A stretch of 5,576 nucleotides of DNA. Source: an uncultured Desulfobacteraceae bacterium. Lineage in GTDB: Bacteria; Desulfobacterota; Desulfobacteria; Desulfobacterales; UBA2174. Positions 1 to 5,557 of this stretch are shown here, one piece after another (the first letter of the stretch is position 1; each line of letters opens with the position of its first letter). Both the position numbers and the translations under genes were made by a program. Under the pieces are notes generated by a model. The model did not search any database, was not told the DNA's origin, and saw nothing but the letters and a program-made list of their open reading frames with translations. The stretch lies in contig CALJLV010000226.1 of NCBI GenBank assembly GCA_937982505.1, forward strand, positions 1-5,576, given 5' to 3'.

Positions 1-2
1 TC

Positions 3-533
3 GCGGCCCGCGAGGCCGGCGCCTTCATGCCCAACCAGTTCGCCAACCCGGCCAATCCCCGGGCCCACCGGGAAACCACCGCCGAGGAAATCTGGCACGA
101 TACCGAAGGCAAGGTGGACATCCTGGTCTCCGGGGTGGGCACCGGGGGCACCATCACCGGCGTGGCCCAGGCCCTCAAGGCGCGCCACCCGGCCTTTCGG
201 GCCGTGGCGGTGGAGCCCGCCGGCTCCCCGGTCCTTTCCGGGGGGGCCAAGGGGCCTCACAAGATCCAGGGGATCGGCGCGGGATTCGTGCCCGCGGTCC
301 TCGACCGCGGCGTCATCGACGAGGTGATGACGGTGGCCGACGAAGACGCCTTTACCACCGCGCGCCGGCTCGCCTCCCACGAGGGGATCCTCTGCGGAAT
401 TTCATCGGGGGCTGCGGTCTGGGCGGCTCTGCAGGTGGCCCGGCGTCCGGAAAACGCCGGCAAACGGATCGTGGTCATCCTGCCGAGCACCGGCGAGCGC
501 TACATCAGTACCCCGCTCTTTGCGAGCGAGTGA
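3..533 (+). CDS. cysK: Cysteine synthase (O-acetylserine sulfhydrylase), C-terminal part, 5' truncated by window edge
   Basis: This pyridoxal-phosphate enzyme makes L-cysteine from O-acetylserine and sulfide in the cytoplasm. The frame is open from base 3 to a TGA at 531-533 and gives 176 residues, a little over half of a typical CysK of about 310, so the start and the PLP-binding lysine lie outside the window. Visible family marks are NQFANPANPRAHRETTAEEI near the start, the glycine-rich PLP-phosphate loop SGVGTGGTITGV, the HKIQGIGAGFVP segment, EGILCGISSGAAV (the serine near the PLP ring nitrogen) and the closing VVILPSTGERYISTPLF. The protein stops soon after that motif, without the longer tail of enteric CysK. 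The last 34 bases overlap the 3' end of the convergent antitoxin gene, and I see no separate terminator. CysK rather than CysM is favoured by the HKIQGIGAGFVP and STPLF segments; a cystathionine beta-synthase-like relative is less likely. Confidence 0.95.
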   Translation, partial: AAREAGAFMPNQFANPANPRAHRETTAEEIWHDTEGKVDILVSGVGTGGTITGVAQALKARHPAFRAVAVEPAGSPVLSGGAKGPHKIQGIGAGFVPAVLDRGVIDEVMTVADEDAFTTARRLASHEGILCGISSGAAVWAALQVARRPENAGKRIVVILPSTGERYISTPLFASE

Positions 534-883
534 GATTGAACGGCGCGTTCCAGCCGGGTGACCTCCTCATCGGACAGGAAATCGAACTGGCTCGTCCGTA
601 GGCGGCTAGCGGCATCCTGCAGGGACACGTCCACATCCACCCCCGCACACGCGAGCATGTTCACCAGCATGTCGATGGTGAAGCGTTCAATCTTGCCGCG
701 GGTCAGGTCGCTGATTCGGGGCTGGCTGACCCCGAACAGTTCGGCAGCCGCTGCCTGGGTGAGTTGCTTGGCAGCGATCCGTTCCTTGAGCTTCATCATC
801 AGCTTGGCACGGATATACAGGTTTTTCGCGGCTGCGGGGTCTTGCTCGGTTGCCAGGAATACGTTGTCGTAGGTTTCGGTCAT
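500..883 (-). CDS. HigA-type XRE-family antitoxin / HTH regulator, apparently orphaned
   Basis: A 127-residue cytoplasmic DNA-binding protein. Residues about 39-63 form a lambda-repressor-like helix-turn-helix (KQLTQAAAAELFGVSQPRIS), followed by SDLTRGKIERFTIDMLVNML, which is characteristic of the XRE antitoxins that pair with HigB/RelE-like (Gp49-type) toxins. Such antitoxins neutralise the toxin and repress their own operon. The ATG at 883 has a purine-rich ribosome-binding site (AAGGA, spacer about 5 nt) and overlaps, as ATGA, the stop of an upstream remnant that looks like the toxin's C-terminus. That is the usual toxin-first order and suggests former translational coupling. The residues after about 92 form a tail beyond the usual end of the family. 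Its last 11 or so codons lie over the end of cysK, so this part may have been acquired where the module joined the chromosome. With no intact toxin visible it may act only as a regulator or be a relic. Confidence 0.85.
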   Translation of the reverse strand: MTETYDNVFLATEQDPAAAKNLYIRAKLMMKLKERIAAKQLTQAAAAELFGVSQPRISDLTRGKIERFTIDMLVNMLACAGVDVDVSLQDAASRLRTSQFDFLSDEEVTRLERAVQSHSLAKSGVLM

Positions 884-978
884 GGCCTTCCTTCTCCTCT
901 GGCCAAGGCTCGGTATCGCTGCCTTGCCAGTTCGATTTCCCCGCTTGACAATTCCGACCCAGTGGGCTTGACTATGTG
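880..978 (-). pseudogene. C-terminal remnant of a HigB/RelE-like toxin
   Basis: Immediately 5' of the HigA-type gene and in the expected frame, the minus strand encodes a short open stretch ending SSGEIELARQRYRALARGEG and then TGA at 882-880, which overlaps the antitoxin ATG by four bases. HigB/Gp49-type toxins commonly end in a helix of the type 'xxEIELAxxRYRxL' right before such an overlap, so this looks like the last 20-30 codons of the lost partner toxin. The 5' side runs into the Phd promoter and coding region, where no toxin body (no start, no RelE core) can be read. The left limit given is the last codon that could plausibly belong and is uncertain. The call rests on position, the overlap and the short helix signature; a chance open frame cannot be excluded. 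Confidence 0.45.
945..975 (+). promoter_or_regulatory. Possible promoter of the phd-PIN operon
   Basis: A perfect -35 box TTGACA lies at 945-950. Possible -10 hexamers are TTGACT at 968-973 (17-bp spacer) or GACTAT at 970-975 (19-bp spacer), both only 3 of 6 to consensus. CTTGAC also occurs twice, at 944-949 and 967-972, 23 bp apart. The site is upstream of phd and inside the putative higB remnant. The -35 is good and the -10 is weak. Confidence 0.35.
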
Positions 979-980
979 GA

Positions 981-990
981 CCAAGCTTGG
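981..990. promoter_or_regulatory. 10-bp palindrome, candidate TA autoregulatory operator
   Basis: CCAAGCTTGG is a perfect palindrome between the putative phd promoter and the phd ribosome-binding site. Phd/YefM antitoxins commonly repress their own operon by binding short palindromes at this place. The role is inferred from position and symmetry only, and the site is short. Confidence 0.35.
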
Positions 991-1008
991 GGCATGAGGA
1001 GGGTCGAC

Positions 1009-1239
1009 ATGGAAACCCTGAACGTTCACGAAGCCAAATCCCGACTATCGGCCGTTCTTGCGGATATCGAATCGAAAGGCACCTCGTACATCATCTGCCG
1101 CAACGGCAAGCCGATCGCCCGAATCGTCCCCCACGAAACCGGTAGCCGTCTGGCTTATCACCCGGTGGCCAGCCGGATCGAGATCGACTACGATCCCACC
1201 GAGGACCTGTCGCCTGAAGAGTGGGGGGATATCGACTGA
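1009..1239 (+). CDS. Phd/YefM-family antitoxin
   Basis: A 76-residue antitoxin that binds and blocks the PIN ribonuclease encoded next to it and probably represses the shared promoter. The N-terminal part has the Phd/YefM fold signature: NVHEAKSRLSAVLADIE (residues 5-21) and then SYIICRNGKPIARIVP (26-41). The acidic end DPTEDLSPEEWGDID is the expected flexible toxin-wrapping tail. The ATG at 1009 is chosen because AGGAGG lies at 997-1002 with a 6-nt spacer; the in-frame GTG at 976 and ATG at 994 lack such a site, and 994 would overlap it. The TGA at 1237-1239 shares its A with the toxin ATG, so the two are translationally coupled. The gene is divergent from the HigA-type gene across 125 bp that also hold the higB scrap. 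It looks intact. Confidence 0.92.
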   Translation: METLNVHEAKSRLSAVLADIESKGTSYIICRNGKPIARIVPHETGSRLAYHPVASRIEIDYDPTEDLSPEEWGDID

Positions 1240-1616
1240 TGCTGCTCGATACCTGCGCCCTGCTGTGGCTTTCCCATGATCAGAGCCGAATCAGCGATTC
1301 CACCCGGGCGATGATCGAAAAGGCGCCGGTCGTCTCCATCGCCGCCGTGACCGCCTTCGAGGTCGGCCTCAAACATCGCAGCGGCAAGCTCAAGCTCCCC
1401 ATGCCACCCCGCCGATGGCTCGATACGGTTCTGTCCCACCACCGCATCGCGGTGATCGGACTCGACCTCGAAATCTGCCTGGTCGCCACCGAACTGCCCC
1501 CGATCCACAAGGACCCCTGTGACCGCTTCATCATCGCCACGGCTCTGAACCGCGACCTGCCGGTGGTGACGACCGATACGCGCTTTGCCGCTTACGGCGT
1601 CAGGGTATTTGCGTAG
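1239..1616 (+). CDS. PIN-domain ribonuclease toxin (VapC family, Sll0205-like type)
   Basis: A 125-residue PIN-domain endoribonuclease toxin, predicted to cleave RNA with divalent metal when not held by its Phd partner. The expected acidic residues are present: D4 in LLDTCALLWL, E41 in AVTAFEVGLK, D95 in HKDPCDRFIIATAL, and D113 in VVTTDTRF near the end. The xLPPIHKDPCDR and WLS patterns point to the Sll0205-like PIN subgroup, which usually pairs with Phd antitoxins. The ATG at 1239 overlaps the antitoxin stop by one base (TGATG); the longer GTG start at 1221 would lie inside phd and is not used. Length, start, active-site residues and TAG end all look normal, so the module should be functional. 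The RNA target cannot be told from sequence. Confidence 0.92.
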   Translation: MLLDTCALLWLSHDQSRISDSTRAMIEKAPVVSIAAVTAFEVGLKHRSGKLKLPMPPRRWLDTVLSHHRIAVIGLDLEICLVATELPPIHKDPCDRFIIATALNRDLPVVTTDTRFAAYGVRVFA

Positions 1617-1690
1617 CGGATCGCCTGCACATGAAATCCACAAATCCACGAATTTGACAGAACGACCCAGATGGGCGAAGAGGGCAGGTC
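1617..1690. other. Spacer between PIN toxin and transposon remnant
   Basis: I see no gene here. The base composition is more AT-rich than the surroundings. There is a short direct repeat AATCCAC (around 1636-1649) and a TTGACA at 1654-1659 with no credible -10 at normal spacing. It could include the original left flank of the IS91-type element. Confidence 0.4.
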
Positions 1691-2001
1691 TTGGAACCGG
1701 CGGTATACAGGCCGCGTTGTGCGCGGGAATCACCGTACTATCGGTGCGTGGAGGGCCATAAAGCTATTTGCGCTCGGCCTGCCCTTCGGTGGAAACCTCG
1801 CCCGCCGCCGTCAACGCGATCCAGACCTTCGGCGACTTTCTCAACTTCAAGAAGATCCTGGTTCACCTGGGCCGCTGGGAGGTGAAGCGGCACCTGCCGC
1901 CGTTGGCCCACGGCCCGCCGTTGTGGGACGAGGTCGATACGGCGCCGACAGCCGACGATTACTTGGTCGATCCCAGGTATCCTGCGGAAGCCTATTTTTA
2001 A
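1691..2001 (+). pseudogene. IS91-family transposase remnant, internally deleted
   Basis: Three scraps of one IS91-type rolling-circle transposase lie in order. First, from a TTG at 1691 in frame 2, AVYRPRCARESPYYRCVEGH resembles the family's N-terminal 'VYRPR...SPYYxCVEDH'. Second, from about 1765 in frame 1, SPAAVNAIQTFGDFLNF matches the segment just before the HUH motif (normally FxPHLH). Third, joined in frame at about 1849, KKILVHLGRWEVKRHLPP and, after a variable stretch, the end DDYLVDPRYPAEAYF match the family C-terminus, with TAA at 1999-2001. The zinc-finger region, the HUH histidines and the catalytic tyrosine region are all absent, and roughly 100 codons remain of several hundred. 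It cannot transpose. Identification is from family memory, strong for the second and third scraps and fair for the first. Confidence 0.8.
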
Positions 2002-2126
2002 GCATTCTGGCGCGGGTCAAGGTAGGGGTGCGTGCGGATTCGGGCCGGATTGAGGATATTTGGTGGCGATTTGGGGAATTCTGGTGTTGGCAGCCGGTCG
2101 GTCGGACAGTAGGGTGCAATCGGTGT
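2002..2126. other. Non-coding spacer between transposon remnant and hprA
   Basis: No gene, clear hairpin or T-tract terminator is visible for hprA, whose stop is at 2127. Part of this AT-richer stretch may be the old right end of the IS91-type element, but I cannot place a boundary without an intact copy. Confidence 0.4.
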
Positions 2127-3266
2127 TTAAAACATCTCAAGCCCCAGTGCCCCGGCGTTGAGAACGCTCGGCGCGGCCGCAGGCGGGTCGTCGCCGAGGA
2201 AGGCGGCGATGTCCGGCCGGTTCCACACCGGGTGGCCGGCCAGCAGGGCGGCTACGTTGGCCGCCGCCAGGACCGCCATCCCCTCGCGGGTCCAGCGGGT
2301 GGCCGAGGCGATGTGGGGCACGATCACCACGTTTTCCAGATCGGCCAGACCGGCGGCCAGATCCGGCTCTTTTTCGAAGACGTCCAGGCCGGCGCGAAAA
2401 TCTGGATGCCGTCGACAATGGGCCACCAGGGCCGCCTCGTCGACGACCGGGCCCCGGCTGGTGTTGATCAGGATGGCGTTTTCCTTCATCAGCGCCAGGC
2501 GCTCGCGGTCGATCAGGTGGCGGGTGCTCTCGTCGAGCAGGGTGTGCAGGCTGACGACGTCGGATGCCGCGAGCAGTTCGGCGACGGTTTTTGCCCGGCG
2601 GCAGACCACCGGCGGCTCGCCCCGGGTTTCGAGAAACCGCGCGTAGGCCGCGGCAAAGTCTTCCAGATCGGCGTTGCGGTGCGGATCGCAGTAGAGAATG
2701 TGCGCCTTGTGCCCCTCCATCATCATGCGCGCGTAGGCCGTGCCGATGCGCCCGGCCCCGACGATCCCGACGGTCTTGCCATGCAGCCGCTCGCCCAAAA
2801 ACAGGTCGGGTAGCCAGCCACCGAAGCGGCCGGCACGCAAAAAGCGCTCGGCCTCGCCCGTGCGCCGGGCCGCGGCGAAGGTCAGGGCCACGGCCATTTC
2901 GGCGGTGGTCTCGGTGAGCACCCCGGGCGTGTTGCCCACCGGGATGCGCCGGGCCGAGGCCGCCGCCAGGTCGATGTTGTTGAAGCCCACGGCGTAGTTG
3001 CTGTAGGCCCGCCCCCCGGCCGCCGCCAGGGCGCCGAAGAGCGTGTCGCCCCACGGTTCGGTGAGCTGGCCGATGGCGCCGTCGCAGCGTTCGCCGATGG
3101 CTTTGACGATGGCCTCCACCGGCAGCACGGCCATGTCGCTGCAGACCTCGACGCGGCAGCCGGCCGCAGCCAGGATTTCCAGCCACCGCCGGCCGGGCAG
3201 CTCCTTGGTGACGATCACCCGCCGGGGGGCGTCGGGGTTGACGACACGCCAGGGTGCGTGGGGCAT
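2127..3266 (-). CDS. hprA: Hydroxypyruvate/glyoxylate reductase (D-2-hydroxyacid dehydrogenase, plant HPR1-like)
   Basis: This 379-residue NAD(P)H-dependent cytoplasmic enzyme is predicted to reduce hydroxypyruvate to D-glycerate and glyoxylate to glycolate, linking serine and C2 metabolism. The nucleotide-binding motif GAGRIG is at residues 170-175, and the acidic D194 at the end of the next strand favours NADH. The catalytic triad is R271 (NTSRGP), E300 (GLDVFEKEP) and H318 (VPHIAS), with the spacing seen in glycerate dehydrogenases. GNTPGVLTETTAEMA (111-125) and SATRWTREGMA are also conserved. Resemblance to plant HPR1 runs through most of the length, including IGQLTEPWGDTLF and the C-terminal SVLNAGALGL, but there is no SKL peroxisomal signal. 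The ATG at 3266 is chosen for its AAGGAG (complement of 3274-3279) with 7-nt spacing; a TTG 29 codons upstream would run through a palindrome. The same-strand mscS lies 135 bp upstream. Confidence 0.93.
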   Translation of the reverse strand: MPHAPWRVVNPDAPRRVIVTKELPGRRWLEILAAAGCRVEVCSDMAVLPVEAIVKAIGERCDGAIGQLTEPWGDTLFGALAAAGGRAYSNYAVGFNNIDLAAASARRIPVGNTPGVLTETTAEMAVALTFAAARRTGEAERFLRAGRFGGWLPDLFLGERLHGKTVGIVGAGRIGTAYARMMMEGHKAHILYCDPHRNADLEDFAAAYARFLETRGEPPVVCRRAKTVAELLAASDVVSLHTLLDESTRHLIDRERLALMKENAILINTSRGPVVDEAALVAHCRRHPDFRAGLDVFEKEPDLAAGLADLENVVIVPHIASATRWTREGMAVLAAANVAALLAGHPVWNRPDIAAFLGDDPPAAAPSVLNAGALGLEMF

Positions 3267-3282
3267 GGTCGATCTCCTTGGG

Positions 3283-3307
3283 GGATCAGGTGCCGGCACC
3301 TCGATCC
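3283..3307. promoter_or_regulatory. Palindrome just upstream of the hprA ribosome-binding site
   Basis: GGTGCCGGCACC at 3289-3300 is a perfect 12-bp palindrome. Symmetry extends through A3288/T3301 and, skipping one base (C3302), through GGATC/GATCC, giving 12 paired positions. It lies 3 nt upstream of the AAGGAG of hprA, so it could be a repressor operator or, in the transcript, a hairpin affecting ribosome access. No T tract follows on either strand, so it is not a typical terminator. Confidence 0.5.
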
Positions 3308-3341
3308 ACCGCTTCGATTTCCGGTTTGCGTTTAATCCCCT

Positions 3342-3353
3342 TTGCCGCGGCAA
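3342..3353. promoter_or_regulatory. Second 12-bp palindrome in the mscS-hprA spacer
   Basis: TTGCCGCGGCAA is a perfect palindrome about 75 bp upstream of the hprA start. It is enclosed by a wider inverted pair, GCTTCG (3311-3316) and CGAAGC (3355-3360). It is operator-like, but its regulator is unknown. I found no convincing -35/-10 pair beside it. Confidence 0.4.
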
Positions 3354-3401
3354 CCGAAGCCCGCCAAAGGGTCGACCCGGCAGAACCCGGGCCGGCGAAC
3401 C

Positions 3402-4205
3402 TTATTCCGGCAGCGCCGGCGCCACCACGAATCGTCCCCCGAGGCCGATCAAGGCCTCCTTGCCGCGCAGGGTCAGATCCGTCACGAAGCGAAACTGCTG
3501 GGCAGCGCTGACCGGATAAGCCTTGAGCCGGTACTGCGTGCCCCAGGGTGCTTCCTTGACAACCACGGCCGCTGGTGCGTCCAAATACAGGTATGGGCTG
3601 GTCAGGATCACGTCTTCCAGGGCTTTTCGTACCGCCTGGCCGTCGTGTGCCGGATGCAGGTAAAAGTCGGCCGCGCATTGCAACCGCGCGGCGCCGTTGT
3701 TGGCATTGTGGATCGGTTGGCGCCACAGGAGCGCATGGGGAATCAGGACCCGGTCGTCGTCGGGGGTGATCACCTCGATGGCGCGCATGCCCACATGGCG
3801 CACCTCACCATAGACATCCCCCACCCGTAGCCAGTCGCCATTGCGATAGGTCTGTTCTCCTATCGCCACGATGCCGGCGATGAGGCTGCTGACATAGTCC
3901 TTGAGGGCGAAGCCGATGGCCAGGCCGACGGTGCCGAGCAGGGCCACCATGTTCTGAACCGACGGTTCGATCAGCAGCGGCACGATCATCGACAGGGACG
4001 CCAGGATGATGATCAGGCGCAAAAATGGAATCGTGGCGAGCAGAGTGAGCCGCTTTTGGCCTTCCAGTCGATTACCGATCCAGGGAAGGACGCGTTGCAC
4101 GGCGACGATCAGCGCTATGGCCGCCGCCATGATCAGCCCCAGTTCGAGCAAGACGGCCGCATCAATGGGTTTGAAAAGCTGAGCCACATGTGGGTCATCG
4201 GGCAT
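3402..4205 (-). CDS. MscS-family small-conductance mechanosensitive channel
   Basis: A 267-residue inner-membrane channel of the MscS family, which opens under membrane tension to release solutes during osmotic downshock. Three membrane segments fit the MscS core: about 16-40, 54-79, and the pore helix 84-115. The pore helix has the small-residue packing GTVGLAIGFALKDYVSSLIA seen in MscS TM3. The beta domain follows, with YRNGDWLRVGDVYGEVRHVG (120-139) and DRVLIPHALLW (151-161), and then an alpha/beta C-terminal part to residue 267, close to the usual MscS length. The ATG at 4205 is preceded by GAGG with about 7-nt spacing. The same-strand AAA-like gene ends 19 nt upstream, so the channel is probably cotranscribed as the second gene. 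Nothing looks broken. Confidence 0.93.
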   Translation of the reverse strand: MPDDPHVAQLFKPIDAAVLLELGLIMAAAIALIVAVQRVLPWIGNRLEGQKRLTLLATIPFLRLIIILASLSMIVPLLIEPSVQNMVALLGTVGLAIGFALKDYVSSLIAGIVAIGEQTYRNGDWLRVGDVYGEVRHVGMRAIEVITPDDDRVLIPHALLWRQPIHNANNGAARLQCAADFYLHPAHDGQAVRKALEDVILTSPYLYLDAPAAVVVKEAPWGTQYRLKAYPVSAAQQFRFVTDLTLRGKEALIGLGGRFVVAPALPE

Positions 4206-4224
4206 GGTTGGACCTCGCCGTCTT

Positions 4225-5460
4225 TCAGAAGCCGTCGGTCAGGTATTCGCCGCGCCGCAGCAGGTTCCGTGTTGCGGCATAAGCCAGCGCGGAAACGCCC
4301 CAGCGGTCTTTTTGGCACTCTACAAACCCGGCATGCGCCAGCCGCCCCAACACGGCCCCGCAAAGCGCATCAGACAGGGGCAGCAGTTCGGTCAGCAGCG
4401 CCTCGCTCAGCCCGCCGTGGAGCAGCAGCGCATGAAGGATGAGGGCTGATTCTTCGTTCATTCCGGCTGGAAGCACCGGTTCCGGCATGGCGCTGCTGAC
4501 CCACACGCTTTGCTCGCCGGGCTCGCCTGTTGACGCCGAAGGGCTGCTGCCGGCTGGTTCGGCGCCCTCGGAATCGGGTTCGGATCTCAGCCTTTCGCGC
4601 CAGGAGGCCAGGGCAATTCCCAAATTGCCACGGCAAAGGGCCGCCAGTTGAACAATCTCCGACGGGACCGAATCTTGCGCGTCGGGCAACAAGAGAATGT
4701 CGTGACCGTCGGCGGCATTGCGAAAGCAGAGGCGGCGGCCCGGCGGGCAAACGGCCAAATGGCGGATCATATCTTTGAGCCGTGGGCCGTCGAATGCCTG
4801 GAGGGTTAGCGCATCCGGCCTGCCCACCGGCCAGATGCGTTGCAGATAGGCCCAGGCCCAACTGTCGCAGCCGATGACGCCCCGGCCTAAAGATCCCCTG
4901 TCGGCCTGCAAGAGCAGGTGGCGTATGAGTTCAAGGCCCTTGGCATGGCGCAGGTAGCAGTGTTCGAGATTCGGCAGGACCCAGGGCCGTCCGTCTTGGG
5001 GCCAGTTGTCGAACCAGAGATGGTCGCCGGCAAAAATCTGCTCGGGGGTCGGCGCAATGATCGGCACCGCCTGATAACGCTCAGCCCAGGCCCGGAGGAT
5101 TTCAGCATGGCCGCCATGGGGTTGACCCACCACGAATCTCACGGATCGACGCACGGTGGCGGTCATCCATTCTTTGACAGCCCGGTCGAGGGCCGCCGCC
5201 GCGTCGTACCATTCCAGGGGCCGCAATAAATTTTGCAGGCGCATCTGCGACAGCGCGCGCAGGTCTGCCTCTTTTTTGACAGGCGCCTGTAAGTCCGCGT
5301 CTTGAGGCATGAAGATCTGTTTGAAAGATTTCCAGGCACTGGCCGCTGCGCTGCGCGCAGGGACTTCGGGCACCTTGTAATCGGCGAGCGGAACAAACGC
5401 CCATAAGACTGGCGGCAAGGAATCGAGCACGGCGCCGGATGTCGGGTTTCTCGTTTGCAT
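4225..5460 (-). CDS. AAA+/STAND-like protein with degenerate P-loop and C-terminal winged helix, partner gene of MscS
   Basis: I do not recognise a named gene. The 411-residue product has no signal peptide or membrane helix. Residues 108-124 (RFVVGQPHGGHAEILRA) sit where a P-loop would be: G112-x4-G117 keeps the Walker A spacing, but the K-[S/T] pair is H118-A119. A Walker-B-like strand WVLPNLEHCYLR (160-171) has P163 where an Asp is expected. GVIGCDSWAWAYL (194-206) resembles the next core strand, and GNLGIALASWRERLR (278-292) the AAA+ lid helix. A proline/serine/glutamate-rich linker (about 293-333) leads to a winged-helix-like end (334-411). It may be a pseudo-ATPase or scaffold. The ATG at 5460 follows GAGAGG by 4 nt; a GTG at 5499 is the alternative (424 residues). 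It is first in an apparent operon with mscS. The fold call is by eye. Confidence 0.7.
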   Translation of the reverse strand: MQTRNPTSGAVLDSLPPVLWAFVPLADYKVPEVPARSAAASAWKSFKQIFMPQDADLQAPVKKEADLRALSQMRLQNLLRPLEWYDAAAALDRAVKEWMTATVRRSVRFVVGQPHGGHAEILRAWAERYQAVPIIAPTPEQIFAGDHLWFDNWPQDGRPWVLPNLEHCYLRHAKGLELIRHLLLQADRGSLGRGVIGCDSWAWAYLQRIWPVGRPDALTLQAFDGPRLKDMIRHLAVCPPGRRLCFRNAADGHDILLLPDAQDSVPSEIVQLAALCRGNLGIALASWRERLRSEPDSEGAEPAGSSPSASTGEPGEQSVWVSSAMPEPVLPAGMNEESALILHALLLHGGLSEALLTELLPLSDALCGAVLGRLAHAGFVECQKDRWGVSALAYAATRNLLRRGEYLTDGF

Positions 5461-5527
5461 CGATCCTCTCAGGCGACACGGCGAGCGTCCCTTGAGCACA
5501 TTACTGCAGCGCGCCTTGGGCGGCCCT

Positions 5528-5557
5528 TTTATCAGACACGCTGAGAAGACGGCTCAA
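5528..5557 (-). promoter_or_regulatory. Possible sigma-70 promoter of the AAA-like/mscS operon
   Basis: On the minus strand TTGAGC (complement of 5552-5557) and GATAAA (complement of 5528-5533) are separated by 18 bp, each 4 of 6 to consensus. They lie about 70 bp upstream of the chosen ATG at 5460, in the 116-bp non-coding end of the window. This is a weak prediction. Confidence 0.3.

Noticed and set aside
976..1008. Longer phd starts at GTG 976 or ATG 994
   Set aside because: The AGGAGG at 997-1002 is correctly placed only for the ATG at 1009, and the Phd family normally begins close to that methionine.
1188..1733. A 181-codon minus-strand open frame opposite the PIN toxin
   Set aside because: It is antisense to an evident PIN toxin, has no recognisable domain, and is explained by codon bias.
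1671..2813. A 380-codon plus-strand open frame
   Set aside because: It runs through the transposase remnant and then antisense through most of hprA. Its glycine/arginine-rich translation has no domain pattern and is a GC-rich shadow.
2137..3186. A 349-codon minus-strand open frame in another frame of hprA
   Set aside because: The translation is arginine/glycine-rich and without motifs, while the overlapping frame encodes a clear hydroxypyruvate reductase with complete catalytic residues.
3267..3353. N-terminal extension of hprA to a TTG at 3353
   Set aside because: The ATG at 3266 has a good ribosome-binding site, and the extra 29 residues show no resemblance to the family and would be coded by palindromic leader DNA.
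3376..3391. Small hairpin (CCCGG...CCGGG) just after the mscS stop as a terminator
   Set aside because: The stem is only 5 bp and no T tract follows on the minus strand, so it is too weak to call.
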